From NCBI GenBank assembly GCA_958296075.1, contig CATQHW010000003.1, forward strand, positions 868,001 through 932,000: DNA of 64,000 bases, read 5' to 3'. Under the pieces are notes generated by a model. That model ran no database searches. It was not told where the DNA came from and worked only from the letters and a program-made list of their open reading frames with translations. Source of the stretch: an uncultured Spirochaetia bacterium. GTDB lineage: Bacteria; Spirochaetota; Spirochaetia; SZUA-6; Bin103. Position 1 is the first letter of the stretch, and the number at the start of each line of letters is the position of its first letter. The position numbers were made by a program, and so were the translations under genes. Positions 29,062 through 38,677 of this stretch are shown in pieces.

Positions 29062-30177
29062 ATGCAGCGCACGGATTCGGAAACCCGGCAGCGGGCTCTG
29101 TATCGCAAGTATGGCCTGATCGACAATCCCTTTCCCTCCGCGGGGCAGCCGTCGGGCCGTCTCCGCCTGGAAGACTCGGCCGACGACGCGATGGAGAGTC
29201 GCTTCCGGCAGTTCGAGGAAGGCGGCCATGCCTCACAGGTAATGACGATCGAGGGAACACAGGGCGCCGGCAAGACGAATCTTCTCAATTACTATGAAGA
29301 GCAGTTCCGCGATTATTATCGGGATAAAGAAGCGTACTATATCATACGATACTACCCGGACCCGTCTTTCGATTCGGTCCTGAGAAAGGTCCTCCAATAC
29401 TTTGACTACGGACACTTCGAGAACGTCGGTCGCACGCTCGCACAGAGCAGCGACACCGTCCGAAGCGCAGCGAAGGAACGAGCCGGCCAGCATGACGTAA
29501 GGATCGTTCTCAACAGCCTGGAAAGAGCCGGCGGAAGCGGCGAACAGCTAACGGAGTGCGCCCGGCTGGCGGCGGACTGGTTCCTGGGGCTACGGGTACG
29601 GAAGCGACACCGTGAGGTGCTCGGCGTGAGCTTCCGTCTCGATACGGTCGAAGCGCGTACCCAGGCGCTGCGCGACGTCATCCACGTCAGCCAACAGTTA
29701 CGGCTCCTGGACGGTATCTTTCTGCTGTTGGACGAGTTGGAGAAACAGGATTACTCGCTCAGCAAGACCCCCGTGCTACGCTTTCTCTTTTCCATACGGG
29801 CGTTGATCGATGCCCTGCCGCAGCGGCTGTTCCTGATGTTGGCCATGACGCCGCAGGCCCGCCGGCGCTACTTGGCGATGCTTCCCGCACTGGAGGGTCG
29901 GTTGCAGGATACCATAGCGTTGGCGCCGATCAGAGACGCGGCGGAGGCTAACCGACTGTTCGAGTTCTACGTGGCGAAAGGACGTGAGGCTGCTCGCGCC
30001 AGCCAGCGAGTGCGTGGTGAGCAGGGGACGGCCGGGTTATTCGGAGCCGACAAGCTGAATGACCTGTTCCGCGGACTGCGGGAGCGGTCCGCGGAGCACG
30101 GAATTAAAGGTGTCGCGCCGCGGGATTATCTGCATCGCCTTCACGAAGAGTGGGAGAAACTGGACGCAGGAAGGTAA
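29062..30177 (+). CDS. P-loop ATPase (ORC/Cdc6-like)
   Basis: YRKYGLIDNPFPSAGQ, VMTIEGTQGAGKTNLLNYYEEQF Walker A, GIFLLLDELEKQ Walker B. Lower GC than the DUF499-type gene. Confidence 0.75.
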   Translation: MQRTDSETRQRALYRKYGLIDNPFPSAGQPSGRLRLEDSADDAMESRFRQFEEGGHASQVMTIEGTQGAGKTNLLNYYEEQFRDYYRDKEAYYIIRYYPDPSFDSVLRKVLQYFDYGHFENVGRTLAQSSDTVRSAAKERAGQHDVRIVLNSLERAGGSGEQLTECARLAADWFLGLRVRKRHREVLGVSFRLDTVEARTQALRDVIHVSQQLRLLDGIFLLLDELEKQDYSLSKTPVLRFLFSIRALIDALPQRLFLMLAMTPQARRRYLAMLPALEGRLQDTIALAPIRDAAEANRLFEFYVAKGREAARASQRVRGEQGTAGLFGADKLNDLFRGLRERSAEHGIKGVAPRDYLHRLHEEWEKLDAGR

Positions 30178-30239
30178 CTGCTGGATACTCCGCCCGTAGG
30201 GTGAAGGATCGATTCATTGACGTACCTCGACTCCGGCCA

Positions 30240-30377
30240 GCAGGCATTGCGGGACGCGCGGGAGCGAATCGCGGCGCTGCTGGGGAGTTGCAGCGGGAGC
30301 CGGTGTGCGGCGGATTACGTCCTGAAGCGGCTTACCGACAAGCGCCGCTGACGCCGCGTCGTTGGTAGTGGTCAGAG
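30240..30377 (+). pseudogene. Rpn-like gene fragment
   Basis: GCATTGCGGGACGCGCGGGAGCGAATCGCGGCGCTGCTGG...GCCGGTGTGCGGCGGATTACGTC and the shared GCCGCTGACGCCGCGTCGTTGGTAGTGGTCAGAG tail match the neighbouring copies. Confidence 0.6.
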
Positions 30378-31370
30378 ATGGCACCGCCCACGCGTCAGCC
30401 CCACGACAACCTGTTCCGCTTGGTGTTCTCCGACACCGAGGAGGCCGCCGCCTTCCTCCGCGCCCGCCTGCCGGACTCGCTCCGGCGGCGCTTCCAATGG
30501 TCCTCCCTGCGCCGGACGCCGGGCACGTTCGTCGACCAGGAGCTGCGCGGCTCGGTCTCCGACCTGCTGTTCGAGGTGCGCCTCGTCGCCGGCGGCGAGG
30601 CAGCGCCGCAGTGGCTCTACGTGCTGTTCGAGCATCAGTCGCGTCCCGACCGCTGGATGGCGCTGCGCCTGTTGCGCTACTGCTGTCGCATCTGGGAGGC
30701 CGGCCGCCGGAGCTACCCCGACGAGGAGTTCCTGCGCCCGGTGCTGCCGCTGGTGTTCTACCAGGGCCGGCGTCGCTGGCAGTACGCGGAAGAACTGGCG
30801 GAGTCGTTTCCGCCGGCGTTGCGCGGCGAGCCGTGGGTACCGCGCTTCCGGCATCTGCTGTTCGACCAGACGCGGGTGGCGCCGGAGGCGGTGATGGGAG
30901 CGCTGCGCGGGCGGCTGCTGCAACTGGCGATGATGCACGCCTTCGAGCAGGCGCTGCGGGACGCGCGGGAGCGGATGGCAGCGCTGCTGGCGGAGTTGCA
31001 GCGGGAGCCGGTGCGTGGCGGGGTGGATTACGTCAAGGCGTTCATGGAGTACATTTTGGAGACTGGGCCGGCGGACACGCTGCCAGCGCTGGATGAGCAG
31101 ATGCGCCGCCGGGCGCCGGGGCTGAGAGGTGAGTTGATGACCTGTGGCGAGATGTTGCGCCGGGAGGGCCGGCTGGAAGGCCGGCTGGAAGGCCGACGAG
31201 AAGGCCGTCAGGAAGGCCGTCAGGAAGGCCAGATGGAGACCATTGAAGGGTTCCTGCGGGCAGGGGTCGCGTGGCCGGTGATCCAATCCGCCACCGGGAT
31301 CGACGAACAGACCTACCGCGGCCTGAAAGGCGACTCGGCCCAAGGAACAGGAGGAGGCGCGTCCCGCTAG
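30378..31370 (+). CDS. Rpn-family putative transposase/nuclease (PD-(D/E)XK), intact copy
   Basis: MAPPTRQPHDNLFRLVFSDTEEAAAFLRARLP, YVLFEHQSRPDRWMALRLLRYCCRIWE, LVFYQGRRRWQ; GR(L/Q)EG repeats near the C-terminus. Confidence 0.85.
   Translation: MAPPTRQPHDNLFRLVFSDTEEAAAFLRARLPDSLRRRFQWSSLRRTPGTFVDQELRGSVSDLLFEVRLVAGGEAAPQWLYVLFEHQSRPDRWMALRLLRYCCRIWEAGRRSYPDEEFLRPVLPLVFYQGRRRWQYAEELAESFPPALRGEPWVPRFRHLLFDQTRVAPEAVMGALRGRLLQLAMMHAFEQALRDARERMAALLAELQREPVRGGVDYVKAFMEYILETGPADTLPALDEQMRRRAPGLRGELMTCGEMLRREGRLEGRLEGRREGRQEGRQEGQMETIEGFLRAGVAWPVIQSATGIDEQTYRGLKGDSAQGTGGGASR
31165..31235 (+). repeat. 12-bp coding minisatellite (GRxEG units) in the Rpn-like gene
   Basis: GGCCGGCTGGAAGGCCGGCTGGAAGGCCGACGAGAAGGCCGTCAGGAAGGCCGTCAGGAAGGCC; unit number differs in the other copies. 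Confidence 0.8.
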
Positions 31371-31497
31371 TCCTGAGAGGGCTTGGCGCGGACGCGCGAA
31401 CGGGTCATCGACCGCTACCTGCAGGATTGATAGGCGCCTCCACGAAGCGGCGGACCGACGCAAGTGCCGCTGACGCCGTGTCGTTGGTAATGGTCAG

Positions 31498-32462
31498 ATG
31501 GCACCGCCCACGCGTCAGCCCCACGACAACCTGTTCCGCTTGGTGTTCTCCGACACCGAGGAGGCCGCCGCCTTCCTCCGCGCCCGCCTGCCGGACTCGC
31601 TCCGGCGGCGCTTTCAATGGTCCTCCCTGCGCAGACGCCGGGCACGTTCGTCGACCAGGAGCTGCGCGGCTCGGTCTCCGACCTGCTGTTCGAGGTGCGC
31701 CTCGCCGCCGGCGGCGAGGCGGAGCCGCAGTGGCTCTACGTGCTGTTCGAGCATCAGTCGCGCCCCGACCGTTGGATGGCGCTGCGCCTGTTGCGCTACT
31801 GCTGCCGCATCTGGGAGGCCGGGCGCCGGAGCTACCCCGACGAGGAGTTCCTGCGCCCGGTGCTGCCGCTGGTGTTCTACCAGGGCCGGCATCGCTGGCG
31901 GTACGCGGAAGAGCTGGCGGAGTCGTTTCCGCCGGCGCTGCGCGGCGAACCGTGGGTACCGCGCTTCCGGCACCTGTTGTTCGACCAGACGCGGGTGGCG
32001 CCGGAGGCGGTGGCGGGGGCGTTGCGCGGGCGGCTGCTGCAACTGGCGATGATGCACGCCTTCGAGCAGGCGCTGCGGGACGCGCGGGAGCGGATGGCAG
32101 CGCTGTTGGCGGAGTTGCAGCGGGAGCCGGTGCGTGGCGGGGTGGATTACGTCAAGGCGTTCATGGAGTACATTATGGAGACTGGGCCGGCGGACACGCT
32201 GCCAGCGTTGGATGAGCAGATGCGCCGCCGGGCGCCGGGACTGAGAGGTGAGTTGATGACCTGTGGCGAGATGTTGCGCCGGGAAGGCCGACGAGAAGGC
32301 CGGCTGGAGACTATCGAGGGGCTCCTGCGGGAGGGAGTCGGGTGGCCGGTGATCCAATCCGCCACCGGGATCGACGAGCAGACCTACCGCGGTATGAAAG
32401 GCGAATCGGCCCAAGGAGCGAAGGAGCCGCGCCCCGCTAGTTCCGTTCCTGAGAGGGCTTGA
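31498..32462 (+). pseudogene. Rpn-like copy 2, frameshifted
   Basis: Near-identical to copy 1 but with a 1-nt deletion near 31633 (GCAGACGCC vs GCCGGACGCC), splitting the frame between ORFs 31498.. and 31617..32462. Confidence 0.75.
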
Positions 32463-33234
32463 CGCGGACGCGCGAACGGGTCATCGACCGCTACCTACAG
32501 GATCGATAGGCGCCCACCGAAAGCGGCGCTGGCTGCGCCGCCGCGTGCCTGTCGGCGTGCGCCCTCGGCAACGCCCACACGGTCACCGCCGAGCACCTGC
32601 AGACCGCCCTCGCCGAACTGCGCCCCTGAGGGCTGGGGGCAGCGACTGCCACCGTGACCACCCGGTCACGCCCGCCCCTTGCCGCCTTACCCGCGCTGCC
32701 GGCTTGATCCTGGTCGGTCGCCAGCAAGGCGCCCGCAACACCGCCTCGGTGACGCCGCCGCCCTGCCGGTCTGACGCTCACCTTCTCACGCTCATTCACC
32801 TGACGGGATTATCAGCGAAATCCCCAATCTCTCGGCGCGATTTACTCCGGGAATCCAGCGGCGAGATTATGTGAGATACAACAGGGCGGCTGCCTTTACG
32901 ACTGCTTCCCCAACCGTTGCAGCCAACTCCCGGCCACCTCGGTCAGTCAGGTCCGCCACCTGTCGAGCAGACCGCCCTCCGACGGCTTGCGGAGGGCGCG
33001 CAGGAGCGGTCGTGCGGCGACCGCACGATCGTGGTTGCTCCGGCAGCGGCCACTACCGGCCCTTCGGCAGCCGGCCACCACGCACCGGGCCGTTCCGAGC
33101 GCCATCTGCGCCCCTCCCACCAGCGGCGATCTGACCGTTCGACGGACACTCGACGTGCGGCCCCGCCGCATCTTCCCCTGCTTGCAAACCCAAGCCCGCT
33201 TGTGTCATCGTCCCGGCCGTTACGACACCGATTT

Positions 33235-33276
33235 TTCTCATCCTGATTGTCGCTCGGTTCTCATCCTGATTGTCGC
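33235..33276 (+). repeat. Short direct repeat 2 x TTCTCATCCTGATTGTCGC
   Basis: Copies at 33235-33253 and 33258-33276, at the 5' breakpoint of the truncated Rpn copy 3. Confidence 0.8.
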
Positions 33277-33284
33277 GCTACACC

Positions 33285-33804
33285 ATGGGTACGCGCCTCC
33301 GGCACCTGCTGTTCGACGAGACGCGGGTCGCGCCGGAGGCGGTGGCGGGGGCGCTGCGCGGGCGGCGGCTGCAACTGGCGATGATGCACGCCTTCGAGCA
33401 GGCGCTGCGGGACGCGCGGGAGCGGATGGCAGCGCTGCTGGCGAAGTTGCAGCGAGCCGGTGCGCGGCGGGGTAGATTACGTCAAGGCGTTCATGGAGTA
33501 CATTATGGAGACTGAGCCGGCGGACACGCTGCCAGCGCTGGATGAGCAGATACGCCGCCGGGTGCCGGAGCTGAGAGGTGAGTTAATGACCTGTGGCGAG
33601 ATGTTGCGCCGGGAGGGCCGACTGGAAGGCCGTCAGGAAGGGCGGCTGGAGACTATCGAAGGGCTTCTGCGGGAGGGGGTCGGGTGGCCGGTGATCCAAT
33701 CCGCCACCGGGATCGACGAGCAGACCTACCGCGGCCTGAAAGGCGACTCGGCCCAAGGGGCGGAGGAGGCGCGTCCCGCTAGTTCCGTTCCTGAGAGGGC
33801 TTGA
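33285..33804 (+). pseudogene. Rpn-like copy 3, 5'-truncated and frameshifted
   Basis: Homology begins at GGGTACGCGC(T/C)TCCGGCACCTG; 2-nt deletion near 33453 (GCGAGCCGG vs GCGGGAGCCGG) splits the frame. Confidence 0.75.
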
Positions 33805-33918
33805 CGCGGACGCGCGAACGGGTCATCGACGCTACCTGCAAGATCGATAGGCGCCCCCACCGAAGGCGGCGCACCGACGCAAGCGCCGCTGACGCCGGGT
33901 CGTTGGTAGTGGTCAGAG

Positions 33919-34321
33919 ATGGCACCGCCCACGCGTCAGCCTCACGACAGCCTGTTCCGCTTGGTGTTCTCCGACACCGAGGAGGCCGCCGCCTTCCTCC
34001 GCGTCCGCCTGCCGGACTCGCTCCGGCAGGCGCTTCCAGTGGTCCTCCCTGCGCCAGACGCCAAGCACGTTCGTCGACCAGGGCGGGAGCCGGGTGCGCG
34101 GGCAGGGTGGGTTACGTCAAGGCGTTCATGGAGTACATTATAGAGACGGTGCCAGGGCACGCTGTCAGCGTTGGAGCTGATGCGTCGCCGGGACGCCGAG
34201 CGCCGCGACTGAGAGGTGAGTTGATGACCTGTGGCGAGATGTTGCGCCGGGAAGGCCGGCAGAACGGGCGGCTGGAGGCGATCGTCGGTCGGCCACGAGG
34301 GCAGCGAAGGTTTGGCGCGTA
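33919..34321 (+). pseudogene. Rpn-like copy 4, internally deleted
   Basis: N-terminus MAPPTRQPHDSLFRLVFSDTEEAAAFLRVRLPDSL then a jump to GYVKAFMEYIIET and LRGELMTCGEMLRREGR. Confidence 0.75.
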
Positions 34322-34349
34322 GCGGATTCCTCTCATCAACACGAGGTCT

Positions 34350-34430
34350 CGCAGTTGCCCCGGCGCCAGCCACGCCGCAGGTGACGACGGCGCTGTGCAT
34401 CGCGCGGCTGCGCGACGCCAACCTGGAAGG
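34350..34430 (+). pseudogene. Remnant of a second copy of the DUF499-partner gene (cf. 28588-28662)
   Basis: GCAGTTGCCCCGGCGCCAGCCACGCCGCAGGTGACGACGGCGCTGTGCATCGCGCGGCTGCGCGACGCCAACCTGGA aligns with 28588-28662; peptide APATPQVTTALCIARLRDANL vs APATPQVKTAQRIARLRGANL. Confidence 0.7.
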
Positions 34431-34537
34431 CGCCAGCCGGAGTGACAAGCGGGCCGAGAAGTCACGCCACGGGTCGTTTTGCACCGTAGTCCTTGCTCAC
34501 TATCGTGGCGACCGGTCACGTGACAAGGACCACTAAC

Positions 34538-37500
34538 ATGAAGCGTCGGGCGTTGAAACTGGCAACGATAAAAATCCTATACGGTCGTAGCGGGGACGAA
34601 TGTGCTCATCCACAGTGTACGAGCTCGTTGATTGCACCGAAGACCGACGAATCTGCCGCCACAGCAGTCAATCATATCTGTCACATATATGCAAGAAGCG
34701 AAGATGGCCCGAGGGGAAAGCATGGTCTTACTGATGAACAAATAGATTCCTACGATAACCTGATACTGCTCTGCGCGCACCACCACGCCATAGTGGACAA
34801 GCAGCATGAGACCTACCCCGCCGCGCTACTCAAGCAATGGAAGCAAGACCATGAAGAGAAGGTACAGAGACGAAAAGAGAAGGTACCGGAGAGCATGCTC
34901 CGCCAACCCCTGCCCGCAGGCCTCACAGCGTTCATCGATAACCAGATCGAAGCGGACATCGATAGATTCAGAAAGAAGCTTGCCTTCAAAGAGCCCGACG
35001 AGATAAATGGCGATCCCGAGGCGATCGATACGGCATTGTCACTCGCCCGTAAGTTGACAGAGGGAGACTACTCGGACGGTTCCGATTCGGTCAGGATGGT
35101 CGGACTTGCCTGGTGCGTTAGAGTCCTTGCAGCTAAAGGGAAACTTGATGACGCAGAGAGATACCTTGACGACTCCGCGAGCATTGGCTCCTGCCCGGAA
35201 TCGAAAGTCGCCCGTGCCATCACGTTGGCGCGTAAGGGTCACAAAAAAGACGCCTTGAGAAAGTTGGCCGATATCGAAACACCGGCATCACGATCAGCGG
35301 GATTCATGGTCGTCGAACATCATGACGGATGGCAGCATGCCATTGAATGGCTTGATGCCTCGAATATACGTTCCGCCGATCTTGACCACGACGGCAAGCT
35401 TTTGCTCCTTGGGCGTCAACTCGAACATGGTCGTTGGGATGACGCATTTACGTGTCTGGAAACTATAACCGATGATAACTTACGAGATGCTCCCGCCCTG
35501 CATTTCTTCGTTGGGATGACCAATCTGATGAAATTGGTTCCCGAAGAGCTCCGCGATGTTGTCTTTCAATACCTGCCTAATGGCGGTGCGGGTTTTCCTC
35601 TCGATTCAAAAGGAGACGCGCCGATCAATCTGCGTGCTGCTCATCAGCATTTCGCCCAGGCAGCCGACGCTGCCCGGAGGTTGGACTGTTCCGAAGCCGC
35701 GGCGATCGCGGACGAATACGCGCTGTGGCTTGGTCTCAGGCATCCCGACTTGAAGACCGATGCACGACGTCGGCTCATGGAGTTGCTGCATAAGCCGTCA
35801 TGTCGTCTTCGTTTTGTGTCTCTTGGCGTGCAGTTTGGATTCGATTTGGACTTTCCCGCCGTCGAGCGTCAGATTGAGCAGGCGATTGCCCTCAACAGTG
35901 GGGCTACGTACGACACCGCCGCGGCGAGGTTCGCGATCGCGACGGCCCAGAAGACCCCGAAGGGGTTTCTGGAATACCTGTCCAGGTATCGGGACGAAAT
36001 GACCGACCTTATCGATGATCGTGCGCTACGGATGATCGAGATCGAGATGCTTGCCCGAGCCGGCCGGTCCAACGAGGCGCGGGAACGCCTGAGCCAGCTA
36101 ATATCGGCCAAAGGCACCTCACGTGCGGACCTCGATCGGCTCCAGGGGTGTATCGCAGAATCAGACGGAGCAGATCCGGTTGACATACGAAGAAAACGAT
36201 TCGACGAAACGAATGATATCCGAGATCTATCGCAACTCATAGGCGGTCTCGAGTCAGCCAAGCGCTGGCATGACGTATGCCTCTATGGAGAAGTACTCTT
36301 CGAGAGGACGAAATCGATCGAGGACGCGGAGCGCTTGGCGTTCGCCTTTCACGAAACCGGCAGCGACGAGCGCCTGTCTACATTTCTGACGAGCAATATG
36401 GATATGGTCGAGACGTCGGAGCGTCTAAAGGTGCTCCGTTGTTCGGCACTGTACAATGACGGACGACTCGTGAACGCCCTCAATGAATTAACCGCGCTGA
36501 GCAGCGAGCGATTGGACGCTATCTACGGGCCGATCTATCGAGCGCTTCAGATAAACGTCAGAGTCGCGATAGGTGATTGGAACGGAGTTTCGACGATCGT
36601 GGCGGAGGAATATCAAAGACGATCCGAACGGAACGCTGAAGAACTGATAGAGCTGGCAGAGATAGCATGTTGTTTATCCTCTCCGAACGCCAGAGAACTT
36701 GCTTTTGCCGCCGCAGAGAAGGGCAATCAGGATCCGGCGATTCTTAATCGGGGATACATTTTGGCGGTGAAATACGGCTGGGAAAATCAAGAAGAAACCG
36801 GCAAGTGGCTTCGCGATGCCGTATCTTTGTCAGATGATGATGGGCATGTCAGGAAGACCTCGCTGAAGGAGATCATGAGTCTGAGGCAGTCCTGGGATCG
36901 TCGTGCTGCTGAAACATCGCGTCTACTATCGTCGGGAGAGATTCCTATGTTTGTTGCGGGGCAATTGATGAAACGATCTCTTGGCAGCTTGATCCTTGGT
37001 GGTTCCTACAGCAATCATGACGAGCGTGATCCGCGGCGCAGATCGGTTATTCCCGCCTACAGCGAAAACCGGCGGCCGATAGCGGCCGACATCAATGAGA
37101 CTATGACGGTCGCGGTGGATGGGGCGGCTCTATTCACGCTGAGTCTATTGGACATGCTGGAAGAATTCCTGAACTCCTGGTCCAGGGTTCATATCGCCCA
37201 TACTACCCTGTGGCGGCTCTTGCGGGAAAAGCAGTTGTCTGTATTTCATCAACGGAGAATCGTAGACGAAGCACAGAAACTGCAGCAGTTACTGGCTACG
37301 GGCGTGTTGGCGATGATGCCGCCAAGCGCTGTTCCGAGCAGCGATCTGTGCGGGCAAATCGGCGAAGATCTCGCGCGGATGATCACGGAGGCAGAGAAAT
37401 CAAGAAAGGACGACGGTCCGCAGCCACTCGTCGTTCGTTCGGCGCCGGTGCACCGATTGTCGTCTTTGATGAATGAGGAAGCAGATCTGACCGAGCACTC

Positions 37501-38677
37501 CGGGGTATTGGTGTCTTGCGGAGCTGTCGTGATGATGCTACGAACGAAAGGGGTGATCACGGCTAAGGAGCAAAAGATTGCTAGCGACTATCTGAGTCTT
37601 CACGAAAGGCCGTGGGCTAGTGAGCCTGACATAGTGGACGGCGCGACGTTGTATTTTGATGACCTTTCGATCTCCTACTTCATGCACCTCGGTATTCTGC
37701 ACAAGCTGGAAGCATCGGGTCATCCAGTGATGGTGGCTCGACGGAGCGTATCAGAGGCCAATCATTTACTTTCTCATCAGAACGTGTTAGCGAAGATCAG
37801 TGATGCGATTGAACGAATCAGGTCTGCTCTGCACAGTGGTATCACGGCAGGCAGAGTCGTCGTTGGAAAGAGGATCGTCAATCAGGGAACTGCGGCCGAA
37901 TCGACCACAAGCCACTCTACGATCGAAGTCATCGGTCTCGCGGATGTCTGTGACGCGATCGTCGTCGATGATAGGTTTGTAAACAGGCATCTACATATAG
38001 CGCGCGGCGCAGCGCAACCAGTCTTCAATACGCCCGTTCTTTCGACCCTTGACATCGTCGATGTTCTAGTTCGCCGAAATGCCATATCGGCGGAAGATCG
38101 GTTGAACCATAGAGATCTTCTTCGTAGGTCCGGGTATATCTTTGTTCCTGTCGAGGGTGACGAATTGATAGCGCATCTTGGTGCGTCGACGGTCAAGGAT
38201 GGTAAGGTTGAGGAAACGGCTGAATTGAGGGCCATTCGGGAAAACATTCTGTCTGTCAGAATGGGCCATTGGCTCAGGAGTGGTGACGCCATGCCGTGGC
38301 TGCTCGCTCTCTTCGATGTGCTCAAAGGTGCCTTGAGAAAGCTTTGGAATAGCGGAGATGAATTGTCCAACGTGCAAGCTCGGTCGGATTGGATTTGGAA
38401 TCAGATGGACATTCGCGGATGGGCACACGTCTTTGACCTTAGGAAGGCCGGTGTCATCGATGACTTGTATTTGATGGTGGTGGTCGAGTTGATGGTTCCC
38501 GTGACGGATCATGAGAACAAGATGCGCGAATATCATCGGTGGTTGGAGGACAGGATGCTGATTTCAATCAGGGAGCAGAACAGTGAACTTTTTTCTCGGA
38601 TAGTCGATTGGCATCGGCAGACGATTGCGGAGGTTGCCAATGCCGATCGGGAGGCATATGAGGGCAGTGGCGAGTAG
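34538..38677 (+). CDS. HNH endonuclease fused to a long helical (TPR-like) region and PIN-like C-terminal region, 1379 aa
   Basis: N-terminal HNH: CAHPQCTSSL ... NHICHIYARSEDG ... YDNLILLCAHHHAIVDKQHETYP; helical middle; C-terminal MTVAVDGAALFTLSLLDMLEEF and IVDGATLYFDDLSISYFMHLGILHKL. Markedly lower GC than flanks. Confidence 0.8.
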   Translation: MKRRALKLATIKILYGRSGDECAHPQCTSSLIAPKTDESAATAVNHICHIYARSEDGPRGKHGLTDEQIDSYDNLILLCAHHHAIVDKQHETYPAALLKQWKQDHEEKVQRRKEKVPESMLRQPLPAGLTAFIDNQIEADIDRFRKKLAFKEPDEINGDPEAIDTALSLARKLTEGDYSDGSDSVRMVGLAWCVRVLAAKGKLDDAERYLDDSASIGSCPESKVARAITLARKGHKKDALRKLADIETPASRSAGFMVVEHHDGWQHAIEWLDASNIRSADLDHDGKLLLLGRQLEHGRWDDAFTCLETITDDNLRDAPALHFFVGMTNLMKLVPEELRDVVFQYLPNGGAGFPLDSKGDAPINLRAAHQHFAQAADAARRLDCSEAAAIADEYALWLGLRHPDLKTDARRRLMELLHKPSCRLRFVSLGVQFGFDLDFPAVERQIEQAIALNSGATYDTAAARFAIATAQKTPKGFLEYLSRYRDEMTDLIDDRALRMIEIEMLARAGRSNEARERLSQLISAKGTSRADLDRLQGCIAESDGADPVDIRRKRFDETNDIRDLSQLIGGLESAKRWHDVCLYGEVLFERTKSIEDAERLAFAFHETGSDERLSTFLTSNMDMVETSERLKVLRCSALYNDGRLVNALNELTALSSERLDAIYGPIYRALQINVRVAIGDWNGVSTIVAEEYQRRSERNAEELIELAEIACCLSSPNARELAFAAAEKGNQDPAILNRGYILAVKYGWENQEETGKWLRDAVSLSDDDGHVRKTSLKEIMSLRQSWDRRAAETSRLLSSGEIPMFVAGQLMKRSLGSLILGGSYSNHDERDPRRRSVIPAYSENRRPIAADINETMTVAVDGAALFTLSLLDMLEEFLNSWSRVHIAHTTLWRLLREKQLSVFHQRRIVDEAQKLQQLLATGVLAMMPPSAVPSSDLCGQIGEDLARMITEAEKSRKDDGPQPLVVRSAPVHRLSSLMNEEADLTEHSGVLVSCGAVVMMLRTKGVITAKEQKIASDYLSLHERPWASEPDIVDGATLYFDDLSISYFMHLGILHKLEASGHPVMVARRSVSEANHLLSHQNVLAKISDAIERIRSALHSGITAGRVVVGKRIVNQGTAAESTTSHSTIEVIGLADVCDAIVVDDRFVNRHLHIARGAAQPVFNTPVLSTLDIVDVLVRRNAISAEDRLNHRDLLRRSGYIFVPVEGDELIAHLGASTVKDGKVEETAELRAIRENILSVRMGHWLRSGDAMPWLLALFDVLKGALRKLWNSGDELSNVQARSDWIWNQMDIRGWAHVFDLRKAGVIDDLYLMVVVELMVPVTDHENKMREYHRWLEDRMLISIREQNSELFSRIVDWHRQTIAEVANADREAYEGSGE

